DNA from: a virus
DNA: 29,447 nt
IMG/VR virus record: IMGVR_UViG_3300009176_000065
Coordinates: 1 to 29,447 of that record
Strand: one strand, 5' to 3'
Part shown: piece by piece, positions 14,781 to 22,570 of the stretch
Position numbering within the stretch: position 1 is the stretch's first letter
How the letters are laid out: each line of letters opens with the position of its first letter
The notes under the pieces: generated by a model
Seen by the model: the letters and a program-made list of their open reading frames with translations, nothing else
Told to the model about the DNA's origin: nothing
Database searches by the model: none
Translations under genes and position numbers: made by a program

Positions 14781-17700
14781 ATGTCTACGAACAGCACTCT
14801 GCTCGCGGTACTGCACGCCATCGAGAAGCAGAACAAGCCGAAGAAGGTGGCGGCCCTCCACAAGACATACAATGCTGGCACGCAGGTGGCTCCGTACACG
14901 AGTCCCGGCGGAGGCTCTGGCGTGGTGCAGCCGAAGACAAGTAAGCAGGAGGCCGGAGGGATCAAGGGTGACCTGCACAAGGCGTCCGGTGGCGTCCTGG
15001 GAGTTCTGGGCAACCTGGCTGGTGACGTGGAGGACACGGTTCGCGGCTTGCCCGGGGGAGTCATTCAAACCATCCATCATCCGGTGGGCACGGTTAAGGC
15101 CGTTGGCGCTGATTACAAGCGCAGGTACTCCCCGCTCGTTCACGGCGACTTTGGCAAGTTCGCTCACGAAATCCAGCAGCACCCCCTTGCCCCTCTCCTC
15201 GACGTGGCCTCCGTGGCTTCGCTCGGTGGAGGGGCTGTTGCAAAGGTGGGTCAGTCGGCTCGTGTTGCCAAGGTCGTCGAGGGTGCGCAGGAGTCTGCCA
15301 CCGCGGCCAAGGCTGCACGTGTGGCAGAGAAGACCTCCAAGGTCGTGGAGCCTGCTAAGGCTTCCATCGCATCCCTTACTAAGAAGGCTGACAAAGTATC
15401 GGTTGACAGGGAGGCCGCAGCTACTCGTGCCTCGGGCGTGGCGCATCCGTCGAGGGTGGAGGCTGCGGTCAAGCCCTTCAAGACCAAGCTCTCCAAGCTG
15501 CAGGACGCGGTGCGTGTGGAGCAGGACGGGCTGGCAAAGGCCGACGCCTACATCGCCAAGTCAAAGAAGGTCAACACCGGGTTCCGGCGTGCCGACATGC
15601 CCCGCATCCGGGAGCAGCACATCCAGAACCTGGCTGAACTCCAGGGTGTCATCAAGGAAACTGCTGCGCAGATGCGCAAGGCCAGGGCTGAGGCCAAGGT
15701 CGTGCCGGTGGACATCGTGGATGCTGGCAAGGCTGCGGTCGCCCGGCATGATGCCACCATCGCAAGTCTTCAGAAGCAGATCGCAGAGGCCTCGCGCACT
15801 GTTGCCAAGGCTGAGGGCAAGGCAGCGAAGAAGCTCGCCAAGCCTGCCACTGTGGAGGGCACGCTTCCGCGTGTACTCGCTCGTCTGCAGAAGGTGACCG
15901 CGCCCCGCTACCGTCGTATCGGAGCGGACAAGGGAGGCGTGTACAAGGGTATCGAGGTTGCTCAGAGTGGCAACCCGGTCAAGCGTCTCCGGCAGAACCT
16001 CGGCATCGAGTTGCAGGAGCGGTACATCCCTCAGCGGACTCCGCTCATCGGCCTGGAGTCTCGGGCCAAGAAGGCAGCCAACCTCCAGCGGGATATTGGG
16101 AGCGCACGTCTCCGTGATCCACAGCGGAAGGTCATCGCCGCTGCTGACACGCTGGAGAAGGTGGCTGGCAAGGACACGGCCAAGCAGACGGCTATGGCTA
16201 CGGCGGCTCAGGCCATCATCGACGGTGTGAGCCCGGCCGACTACGCCAGGCTGGTCAAGGACACCCGGTCGCATGGAGACGAGATTCAGAACTCCATTCG
16301 CAAGGGAATGACGCAGGAGGAGCACCACGCTCAGACGGCTGAGTTGGTGAAGAACCATCTCGATCCGAAGGCGCAAGAGTTGTATCAGGCCACGCAGCAG
16401 TATTTCCAGCGGGAAGCTCTGCGGGCCGGGCGCCAGATCCCTGCCATCCACTTGCAGCGAGCCGAGTCCAAGTTGATCGACTCGCCGGAAGTCAAGGCAA
16501 TAGCGGATCTGCAGAAGGCTCACGAGGCTGCGGCTACTGACGCGATGGAGCAGATGGTGAAGAACCACATGCTCACGCACGACGTGGCGAGTCAGCAGGC
16601 TGTGCTCCATGTCAACCTCTCGCGTGCTGCGAAGGGACAGGCTCCGCTGACAGCGGAACAGGCTCGTATCGCGTACACGAAGGCCGGACTGCCCGTACCC
16701 AGCTACAACCCGGACGTGCTGACCATCGGAGACGCCAAGCTCAAGGCTGGCATGCTCAAGGAAAGCAAGGGCAAGCTCTACGCCCGCGGCACCAGGATCA
16801 ACAACCCCATGAACATCGTCATGCGTCACGAGCTTGCCTCGAAGGCGACTGACGTGGCGGTGGCCCACAAGCTCATGCTCTCGGCCGCGAGGAAGATTGC
16901 ACCGGGGCAGGCGCTGCCAAAGAACTACCGCTGGATCAAGGATAACGTGGCGCCGAACCTGGACGTGAAGAGCGCCGTGTTCAAGAACCAGTTCCGTGAC
17001 GGCGAGCACATCCCGACCGACCAGTACATGGAGTTGCTGACGACAGAGGCTCGGCCGACAGGTGGCTATGCGATCCGCAAGGATGTGGCAGACGACCTGA
17101 TTGCTGGGCGTGCTGCAATGTCGGCTGCTCGGGCTGACGCTACGGCCAAGGCTGTGCAGGCGTGGAAGTACATGGTGCTCGTGCGCCCTGCCTTCCTCTT
17201 GCACAACGTGCTCTCGAACCAGGCGATGTACCACCTGAAGAACGGCTGGAACTTCGCCGCGTTTCGGAACATGAAACAGGCCTTCAAGTCCGGCGTCTTC
17301 GACGAGCACCATCACGCGGAGGGCATGACGTTCTCTGAGGACGTGGCGGGCAAGTCCAAGAAGATGGGCAAGCTCAGCAAGGCTGTCCACATCTTCTATA
17401 AGCTGACGGCGCAGCACGAGCACTGGCTACGGCAGCTGACCATGTACGAGACGGCTCGCAAGATGCCACAGGTGCAGCGCGAGCTTCGAGCCCTGAAGGG
17501 TGGCAAGTACGAAGCCGCAGAGCACGGCGGACGCACCATGTTCCACGAAGCCTACAACAGGGCGGTGGAGAAGAACCCGGCGATCCGGGATCTCGTCACC
17601 AGGAACATGGACGACACCCTCGGCAATTACCGCTACTACACGGCGCAGGAGAGGTTCCTGAAGAACATCTCGCCCTTCTACGGATGGGAGCGCCACTCGG

Positions 17701-18332
17701 TACGCAACCTGGTGCGGATGCTGGAAGACAACCCCGCGACGATGGCGATGCTCACGCAGATCGGCATGGTCGGCCACGACAAGTGGAACAAGGACTTCGG
17801 CCCTGGGATGCCCGCCTTCGTTCGCAACTACGTGCAGGACTCGTACATCCAGACCGTGGCATCTCACCTCGGCCTGGGTGACCACGTGAACATGTACGAC
17901 TTCAACTCGACCAACCCGTGGACGACCGCGCTCGATGTGGGCGAGGCAGCCACAGGCAACAGGGACGCCACCATCGGACTGGCTGGCCCTCTCGTGACCG
18001 GGCCCTACGAGGCTCTCTCCGGGAAGTCGGCCCTGACGGGGGCTCCCTCGATGAGCCGCTTCGACAAGTATGGCCCCATCGCCGGTGCAATCGATCGGAC
18101 GGTGACCAGTACTCCGCCGGTGCAGACGTACGACGCCTTCACCTCGGACAGGAACGAGAAGAAGAAGCTCATCAAGACAAGTGACGCAGGCATCGCTGCT
18201 CGTCAGACTGGCCTCGACTTCCGTCAGCTGGACAAGACTCTGGCGAAGAAGATGGAGCACGAGAAGAACGCTCCGAAGGATGCCTACGGACACACGAAGC
18301 GCAAGAAGAAGTCCAATCCATTCTACAAGTGA
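14781..18332 (+). CDS. Large internal virion / DNA ejection protein candidate (1183 aa)
   Basis: This is the longest gene here. ATG 14781 follows AAGGAGGG (14766-14773). Residues 1-150 include Gly-rich helices; about 170-370 are Ala/Lys-rich coiled coil; the middle is helical. The C-terminal third has hydrophobic helices near residue 793 (AWKYMVLVRPAFLLHNVLSN) and a segment around 960 (KNISPFYGWERHSVRNLVRM) of a type common in very large phage head proteins, and ends in a basic tail (KRKKKSNPFYK). Ejection proteins cross the envelope to make a DNA channel; length, order and hydrophobic helices fit. No lysozyme or protease motif was seen; the wall hydrolase is the next gene. Confidence 0.82.
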   Translation: MSTNSTLLAVLHAIEKQNKPKKVAALHKTYNAGTQVAPYTSPGGGSGVVQPKTSKQEAGGIKGDLHKASGGVLGVLGNLAGDVEDTVRGLPGGVIQTIHHPVGTVKAVGADYKRRYSPLVHGDFGKFAHEIQQHPLAPLLDVASVASLGGGAVAKVGQSARVAKVVEGAQESATAAKAARVAEKTSKVVEPAKASIASLTKKADKVSVDREAAATRASGVAHPSRVEAAVKPFKTKLSKLQDAVRVEQDGLAKADAYIAKSKKVNTGFRRADMPRIREQHIQNLAELQGVIKETAAQMRKARAEAKVVPVDIVDAGKAAVARHDATIASLQKQIAEASRTVAKAEGKAAKKLAKPATVEGTLPRVLARLQKVTAPRYRRIGADKGGVYKGIEVAQSGNPVKRLRQNLGIELQERYIPQRTPLIGLESRAKKAANLQRDIGSARLRDPQRKVIAAADTLEKVAGKDTAKQTAMATAAQAIIDGVSPADYARLVKDTRSHGDEIQNSIRKGMTQEEHHAQTAELVKNHLDPKAQELYQATQQYFQREALRAGRQIPAIHLQRAESKLIDSPEVKAIADLQKAHEAAATDAMEQMVKNHMLTHDVASQQAVLHVNLSRAAKGQAPLTAEQARIAYTKAGLPVPSYNPDVLTIGDAKLKAGMLKESKGKLYARGTRINNPMNIVMRHELASKATDVAVAHKLMLSAARKIAPGQALPKNYRWIKDNVAPNLDVKSAVFKNQFRDGEHIPTDQYMELLTTEARPTGGYAIRKDVADDLIAGRAAMSAARADATAKAVQAWKYMVLVRPAFLLHNVLSNQAMYHLKNGWNFAAFRNMKQAFKSGVFDEHHHAEGMTFSEDVAGKSKKMGKLSKAVHIFYKLTAQHEHWLRQLTMYETARKMPQVQRELRALKGGKYEAAEHGGRTMFHEAYNRAVEKNPAIRDLVTRNMDDTLGNYRYYTAQERFLKNISPFYGWERHSVRNLVRMLEDNPATMAMLTQIGMVGHDKWNKDFGPGMPAFVRNYVQDSYIQTVASHLGLGDHVNMYDFNSTNPWTTALDVGEAATGNRDATIGLAGPLVTGPYEALSGKSALTGAPSMSRFDKYGPIAGAIDRTVTSTPPVQTYDAFTSDRNEKKKLIKTSDAGIAARQTGLDFRQLDKTLAKKMEHEKNAPKDAYGHTKRKKKSNPFYK

Positions 18333-18343
18333 GGGGGTAGGCC

Positions 18344-19504
18344 GTGGCAAATGTTCTGAATCCGAAGCAGGCTGCGTTCGCGGCCTCCCTCTCCAAACTC
18401 ACCGGACTTGACCCGCACGTCATCGGGGCCTGGACTCTGGCAGAGGAGAGTGGCACAGCTGCTCAAAAGCGGGCAGCTGCTGGCAACAACAACTGGCTGA
18501 ACATCGGCATGTTCGATTCCGGGCCGGGGGCCATCAGCAAGGGCAAGCAGTGGTCGAGCCCAGAGTCGGCTGCAGAGATGACGGCCGCATTCCTCAAGGG
18601 ACAGAAGGGCGGAGCCGACAAGCGGATCGTAGACATCCTGAAGACGGCTGGCAAGGATCCGGGCTCGCAGCTGAAGGCGATCTACGAGAGCCCCTGGGCA
18701 TCGAGCCACTACGGTGGTGGCAAGAGTCTGCTCGGGACGTACAAGGCGGTCGCCGGTACCGATCTGAAGCTGCCCAGTGGCGCTACAGCCCAGACGCAGC
18801 CTCCAGGATCCCCTCAGGCGCCGCAGGACGGCTCCTCCGGGCCTTTGAAGTCCCAGCCGGTACAGAACCCCGGAATCCCGGGTCTGACCGTAGGAGGGCT
18901 TCTGGCATCGGCCAAGGCTCACCTCGGAGAGACGAAGGCTCAGCAGGGTCAGAGCTACATCGAGCAGGCACATCAGGAGCACAACAATCTCTTGCTGCCC
19001 AACCTCGATCCGCTCACCAATGCACCGCTGCCGAGTGGAGCGTTCTCCTCGGTGCCGGTCAACAAGTTGAAGATGTCCCCGGCTGCCACTGCGGATGCCA
19101 AGATGTCCCCCTCCGGGAAGGCCATCGTAGACGCGGCAGTCGCATTCAAGGGTACTCCGTACTCCTGGGGAGGCGGAGGCATCAAGGGCCCGACGACAGG
19201 GATCGCTCAGGGTGCCAAGACGAAGGGCTTCGACTGCTCGGGTCTGTTGCAGTACAGCGTGTACCAGGCGACGGGTCGTCAGATCCCTCGTGTGGCACAG
19301 GCCCAGTACGCCGCGGCCAAGCCGGTCAGCATCGTGAACGCCAAGCCTGGCGACGCGATCTTCTTCGGCACACCAAAGAACGTGCACCACGTGGGCATCT
19401 ATCTCGGAGACGGTAAGTTCATCGAGGCGCCACACACAGGAGCGGTTGTCAGGATCTCTACTCTGGCTGATCGCAAAGACATCGTAGGAGCAGGGAGGTT
19501 CTGA
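18344..19504 (+). CDS. Virion peptidoglycan hydrolase: glucosaminidase-like plus NlpC/P60
   Basis: This 386-aa protein carries two wall-cutting domains. Residues 1-135 match a lysozyme-like/glucosaminidase-type module with 'GLDPHVIGAWTLAEES' (E34/E35 likely catalytic) and 'GNNNWLNIG'. A linker rich in Pro, Gly, Gln and Ser (140-255) follows. Residues 257-386 are an NlpC/P60 cysteine peptidase: TPYSWGG, FDCSG with catalytic C298, HHVGIYLG with H349 and a polar residue near APH (H364). Peptidases of this class cut stem peptides. The gene sits among virion genes, before the lysis cassette with its own endolysin, so it probably acts at entry. The start is GTG 18344 behind AGGGGG. Its TGA overlaps the next ATG by one base. 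Confidence 0.88.
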   Translation: MANVLNPKQAAFAASLSKLTGLDPHVIGAWTLAEESGTAAQKRAAAGNNNWLNIGMFDSGPGAISKGKQWSSPESAAEMTAAFLKGQKGGADKRIVDILKTAGKDPGSQLKAIYESPWASSHYGGGKSLLGTYKAVAGTDLKLPSGATAQTQPPGSPQAPQDGSSGPLKSQPVQNPGIPGLTVGGLLASAKAHLGETKAQQGQSYIEQAHQEHNNLLLPNLDPLTNAPLPSGAFSSVPVNKLKMSPAATADAKMSPSGKAIVDAAVAFKGTPYSWGGGGIKGPTTGIAQGAKTKGFDCSGLLQYSVYQATGRQIPRVAQAQYAAAKPVSIVNAKPGDAIFFGTPKNVHHVGIYLGDGKFIEAPHTGAVVRISTLADRKDIVGAGRF

Positions 19505-19890
19505 TGGCTAACAAAAGCAACGTAATGAAGCTGCTCCAGTCGCTGGGTGGTATGGCGTCGGAGAGCTACGGACAGGGGAGCATGGCACCGCCCGGCCGTG
19601 TGGGTGGACAGCCCATCCTGCCGAAGCCGACGATCAGCATGCCCAACACACTGAGCCCGTACGCACCCGGCAACCAGAACGGTGGCCCGATGGCTGCCCT
19701 CGGTGCTCAGTACAGTGCGCCCAACAAGACACAGGGCGTGAAGCACAACGGCATGGCGAACTCTTCGTCTCATCCGGCCAATCAGCTGGCCGAGTACCTG
19801 ATGACGACGGGTGGCGCCCCCACTGCCGGTAGCGGGCTCAAGGTTCGTCGAGGCGTAGACGCCGGTGCGTTCCTGCGCGGCGGTGCGTGA
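19504..19890 (+). CDS. Hypothetical Gly/Pro/Asn-rich small protein (128 aa)
   Basis: Unknown. The ATG at 19504 shares one base with the upstream TGA, so it is coupled to the hydrolase. The protein is low in complexity and probably largely disordered: Pro, Gly, Asn, Ser and Met are frequent (SPYAPGNQNGGPMAALGAQY), with a more ordered helix HPANQLAEYLMTTGG and a basic end. No signal peptide, no membrane segment. It may be a minor virion linker. It overlaps the XhlA-like gene by one base. Confidence 0.75.
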   Translation: MANKSNVMKLLQSLGGMASESYGQGSMAPPGRVGGQPILPKPTISMPNTLSPYAPGNQNGGPMAALGAQYSAPNKTQGVKHNGMANSSSHPANQLAEYLMTTGGAPTAGSGLKVRRGVDAGAFLRGGA

Positions 19891-20159
19891 TGGCAGCTGA
19901 TCCGGCGGCGGGAAATCTCATCGGATTCCGTCTGGATCAGCTGGAGCGAAAGGTGGACGCGAACACCAAGTGGCGAGAAGAGACTGCGGCCTCACTCGCT
20001 GGTAGGAATGTCCAATTCGACACCTTGAAGGATGAGGTGTCTGCTCTCCGGTCGGACGTGAAGAGCCTGCGACAGGTTCTGCTGGGACTGTCAATCACCA
20101 TTGCCGGTTCTTCAGTAGTCTTTGGACTGTCGGTACTTCTAGCTACAGGGAAAATCTGA
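19890..20159 (+). CDS. XhlA-like membrane protein of the lysis cassette (89 aa)
   Basis: Residues 1-62 form an amphipathic, coiled-coil-like helix (LIGFRLDQLERKVDANTKW; TLKDEVSALRSDVKSLRQV) and residues 63-86 one membrane segment. That layout and length match XhlA-type proteins, which work with holins in Gram-positive phage and prophage lysis. I start at ATG 19890, sharing a base with the previous TGA; the GTG at 19887 would overlap by four bases and is nearly as good. The next two genes also encode membrane proteins, followed by the endolysin. Confidence 0.78.
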   Translation: MAADPAAGNLIGFRLDQLERKVDANTKWREETAASLAGRNVQFDTLKDEVSALRSDVKSLRQVLLGLSITIAGSSVVFGLSVLLATGKI

Positions 20160-20479
20160 TGGAACACAACACCACCCCCAGGAGCACCAAGGTCGTGTTG
20201 GCAATCTGCGGCTTCGTGGTGTTTCTCTCATTGCTGACGGCTGGCGTGGCGCTCTATGACCGCTTCGCACAGACGAATGAGAAGCGGACCCAGCAGGCAG
20301 CCTTCAACAAGGCCACCACGAAGACCTTCGTGGACTTGCTGTGCTTCGTCCGCTACTTCAACGACGGCACGAAGCAGTCCCCCGCACAGACTCGTGCAGC
20401 TGATGCATTCATTCACGGCGCGCTGAAGAGTATCCGAGCGCCCGTCAACTCGTGTGACACCCCGCCACACGCACCCTGA
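20159..20479 (+). CDS. Single-span membrane protein of the lysis cassette (106 aa)
   Basis: Residues 11-33 are one strongly hydrophobic segment (VVLAICGFVVFLSLLTAGVA) after a short basic N-terminus, so the ~70-residue rest, with two cysteines and a helix from about 40, probably lies outside the membrane on the wall side. It could be a pinholin, an antiholin or a spanin-like helper; no family is recognised. It is joined by one-base TGATG overlaps to both neighbours, so it is made together with the XhlA-like protein and the holin. Confidence 0.77.
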   Translation: MEHNTTPRSTKVVLAICGFVVFLSLLTAGVALYDRFAQTNEKRTQQAAFNKATTKTFVDLLCFVRYFNDGTKQSPAQTRAADAFIHGALKSIRAPVNSCDTPPHAP

Positions 20480-20763
20480 TGGACGAGGCTCTCAAGGCCA
20501 AGCTCGCCTTCGAGCAGCGTCAACCGAAAAGAAAGAGGCAACTCATGCCGCAGGAAAGCAAGTGGGCGAAGCTCAAGAAGTGGTTCGTCATCCATCCGAA
20601 GGTGCAGGCAGCCTTCTACGCCGTGGCCCTCGTGGTCGCCGTGGAGAGTCAGAGCGCCTTCGACGGGTCGGAGACGTGGCAGAACGCAGCCCATCGCATC
20701 GGTGAGGCAGCCTTCGTCGCCGTCGTCGCCTACCTCAAGAAGAGCAACGGGAGCACGGTCTGA
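20479..20763 (+). CDS. Holin, with a possible second internal start (94 or 72 aa)
   Basis: The core resembles actinophage holins that start with an amphipathic helix, 'HPKVQAAFYAVALV' and end in 'VAVVAYLKK'. There are two starts. ATG 20479 overlaps the previous stop. ATG 20545 lies in frame, six bases after AGAGG (20534-20538), and would omit a very basic 22-residue extension containing KRKR. A holin and a longer antiholin from two starts is a known arrangement in lambda S. The product would form the membrane hole that times lysis. It precedes the endolysin with a TGATG overlap. Confidence 0.8.
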   Translation: MDEALKAKLAFEQRQPKRKRQLMPQESKWAKLKKWFVIHPKVQAAFYAVALVVAVESQSAFDGSETWQNAAHRIGEAAFVAVVAYLKKSNGSTV

Positions 20764-21314
20764 TGAAGATGTGGGTCAGGCGCCCTCGCGTGGACGTGAC
20801 GCTGCCAGCGCACAACTGCCACGGCAAGGCGAAGAAGACAATCATCGTCCTTCACCAGACGATCTCTCCGGATGTCAAGGGCATCGGGGATGTCAGCGGC
20901 GTCGGCCACTATCTCGACAACAAGGGATACGACATCCACATCATCACGGATGTCGAGGGCCTGAGCGGCGCTGTGCTGCCGGAGAACGAGACGTGCATCT
21001 TCTGGCAGGCCCAGGGAGCCAACACCGAGAGCATCGGGATCGAGCAGGTCAGCTACAAGACAGGTGATCCCCGCTACTGGTGGAAGCGCAGCGTCCAGCT
21101 GCACAAGACAGCACGCTGGTGCGCGTACCTCTGCAAGCGTCACGGTATCCCGCCGGTGTACGACCCCAACGCCCGGCACGGGATCTGCGGACACTACGAT
21201 GTCACGATCAGTCGTGGCATCACTGGTGGTCACACGGACTGCCAGTACCCCAACTACCCCACCAAGTGGGTGGCGGCTGCGGCCAAGACCTACATGAAGC
21301 TCGGATGGGCCTGA
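20763..21314 (+). CDS. Endolysin, N-acetylmuramoyl-L-alanine amidase
   Basis: The 183-aa protein looks like a single amidase_2/PGRP-type domain: a beta strand ending TIIVLHQT with zinc ligand H31, E94 in SIGIEQV, and a C-terminal 'GHYDVTIS' with H144, and 'GHTDCQYP' with H157 and C160. In T7 lysozyme and PGRPs the second His and the Cys are 8 residues apart; here H144 and C160 are 16 apart, so either a loop is inserted or H157 replaces H144 as ligand. No wall-binding domain is present. It is the end of the lysis cassette. It cuts the sugar-peptide bond of peptidoglycan once the holin lets it through. Start is ATG 20763. Confidence 0.88.
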   Translation: MKMWVRRPRVDVTLPAHNCHGKAKKTIIVLHQTISPDVKGIGDVSGVGHYLDNKGYDIHIITDVEGLSGAVLPENETCIFWQAQGANTESIGIEQVSYKTGDPRYWWKRSVQLHKTARWCAYLCKRHGIPPVYDPNARHGICGHYDVTISRGITGGHTDCQYPNYPTKWVAAAAKTYMKLGWA

Positions 21315-21333
21315 GGGCCTGAAAGGAGGCAGC

Positions 21334-21753
21334 ATGGATCACGGTACAAAGAAGCCGAATCTCGGCGGGACGTATGGCAACGCCAACCAGCTTGGCGTCA
21401 TTGCCAACAAGGCTGGTTCCAGCTTGCCCAGGCACCCTGGAACGGTCACTCGTGGCCCGGGCTCGAACAAGCCACGCATCCACCTGGTGTCAAGCAAGGG
21501 AAAGATCCCGGCCGAGGTTGTGGCACAGGCGTTCAAGATGCGCCAGGCCAGCCCGACCGGGCCGAAGGGACACTTCCACGCGACCGGCGGTCACTCCGAC
21601 CATCGCTATGCGAGGAGTGACCCGGCCACCAAGGCGGTCAACCCCACGGGGGCTCACGGGAGCCAGACGGATCCCAACCTGCGCGGGGCTCACGTATCGC
21701 AGCCTGCAGGCGTTAAGCCGTACCCGGTCAAGCCGAAGACGGGCCTGACATGA
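21334..21753 (+). CDS. Hypothetical basic Gly/Pro/His-rich protein (139 aa)
   Basis: Unknown. ATG 21334 has AGGAGG ten bases before. Residues 1-50 are Gly/Asn-rich; about 47-75 could fold (RIHLVSSKGKIPAEVVAQAF); the rest is basic, with clustered histidines and tyrosines (GHFHATGGHSDHRYARSD) and a Pro/Lys tail. No membrane segment. It belongs to the small-gene tail of the late operon and is coupled by an ATGA overlap to the membrane peptide that follows. Confidence 0.75.
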   Translation: MDHGTKKPNLGGTYGNANQLGVIANKAGSSLPRHPGTVTRGPGSNKPRIHLVSSKGKIPAEVVAQAFKMRQASPTGPKGHFHATGGHSDHRYARSDPATKAVNPTGAHGSQTDPNLRGAHVSQPAGVKPYPVKPKTGLT

Positions 21754-21842
21754 TTCCGTTCGCCAGTGTGACCATCGGCGCCGGTGTCATTGTCCTGTTC
21801 GTCGTCATCGTTCTCGCCATCGTCGTCGGGAAGAGGCTCTGA
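21750..21842 (+). CDS. 30-residue single-span membrane peptide
   Basis: This 30-codon gene starts at ATG 21750 overlapping the upstream TGA (ATGA) and ends with a TGA at 21840-21842 whose last base starts the next gene's ATG. It thus fits seamlessly between two genes. The product is MIPFASVTIGAG followed by about 15 Val/Leu/Ile residues and ends in GKRL, a one-span membrane peptide with a positive end. Its size and basic tail recall pinholin-like and regulatory membrane peptides, but it lies after the endolysin, so any lysis role is speculative. There is no clear Shine-Dalgarno, so it depends on coupling. Confidence 0.7.
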   Translation: MIPFASVTIGAGVIVLFVVIVLAIVVGKRL

Positions 21843-22483
21843 TGGCTCCGGCTCCGAAGCTCCCCCGCAACGAGTACGACTGGCGCTACCGCAACAAGAC
21901 CGGCGGACAGGTGCAGGGTGCAAAGGATCGTCGCCCTGGTCAGCGACCGGAGACTGTGGCAGAGCAGGTCGCTCGCAAGGCTCGGGAGCGTGCTGACCGC
22001 AACCAGAAGAAGCCACCCCCGAAGGACAAGCCCGGCTCGGGGAAGACTCCACCGGCGAAGTCTGACGGCGTGCGTGGCCTGACGGTGCGCGTGCCTGGGC
22101 CCTCCCAGATGAAGCTCAACTCCCAGCCCGGCCCCGGCCCCAGTGGTACGGGTGCTGGACGTGACACTCCGGGTGCTGGCAAGGAGCGTGGTCAGTTCGA
22201 GCAGGATCGCCAGCGTGACCGTGGCACCGGCAAGGACAGGCCTCCGGTCTACAAGCCCCCGACGGACTACCGTGGTGGCTATCAGACCAGTGCCAAGAAG
22301 GGCACTGACAAGCCCATCCATGAGCAGGTGCGTGATGCGGACGAGAAGACGAAGCAGAAGATCCGCGACATTCTCGACGGTAAGTCCGACACCACCACGG
22401 CTCCTCGCATTCCTGCGCCCCAGAAGAAGAAGCTGCCATCCCCTGGTAGCTCGACGGTGAGAGGCCTGACACTCCGGGTCTGA
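21842..22483 (+). CDS. Basic disordered protein with a repeated VRGLT(V/L)RV motif (213 aa)
   Basis: Unknown. It is Lys/Pro/Gly/Asp-rich and probably disordered. The octapeptide VRGLTVRV occurs at residues 77-84 and VRGLTLRV forms the last 8 residues (206-213), coded at 22070-22093 and 22457-22480. The two coding copies use different synonymous codons, so the peptide is what is kept. Between them are charged segments (HEQVRDADEKTKQKIRDI) and linkers. It may be a docking protein with two identical short binding motifs. The ATG 21842 shares one base with the membrane peptide's stop. It is the last gene of the plus arm, 16 bases before the terminator. Confidence 0.75.
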   Translation: MAPAPKLPRNEYDWRYRNKTGGQVQGAKDRRPGQRPETVAEQVARKARERADRNQKKPPPKDKPGSGKTPPAKSDGVRGLTVRVPGPSQMKLNSQPGPGPSGTGAGRDTPGAGKERGQFEQDRQRDRGTGKDRPPVYKPPTDYRGGYQTSAKKGTDKPIHEQVRDADEKTKQKIRDILDGKSDTTTAPRIPAPQKKKLPSPGSSTVRGLTLRV

Positions 22484-22499
22484 CCCCAGAACGACAGAA

Positions 22500-22540
22500 A
22501 GCCCCCTCGACTGCCATTTCGGTTGGCAGCTGAGGGGGCT
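22500..22540. terminator. Bidirectional terminator between convergent arms
   Basis: A near-perfect stem of 9 bp (AGCCCCCTC, 22500-22508, with GAGGGGGCT, 22532-22540), a G-T pair, one mismatch and 6 bp (CTGCCA/TGGCAG) encloses loop TTTCGGT. It lies between the stop at 22483 (plus) and the stop at 22571 (minus). Read on the plus strand it is followed by ATTCTTGC; on the minus strand by TTTCTG. It can stop both operons; neither has a long T tract. The flanking 22484-22570 holds nothing else I can see. Confidence 0.9.
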
Positions 22541-22570
22541 ATTCTTGCGTGCTACGTGCGTCTAGCTAGA

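Noticed and set aside
15561-17423. 620-codon open frame on the minus strand
   Set aside because: Antisense to the 1183-aa gene; composition (Arg, Val, Leu, His) is typical of a reverse-frame shadow.
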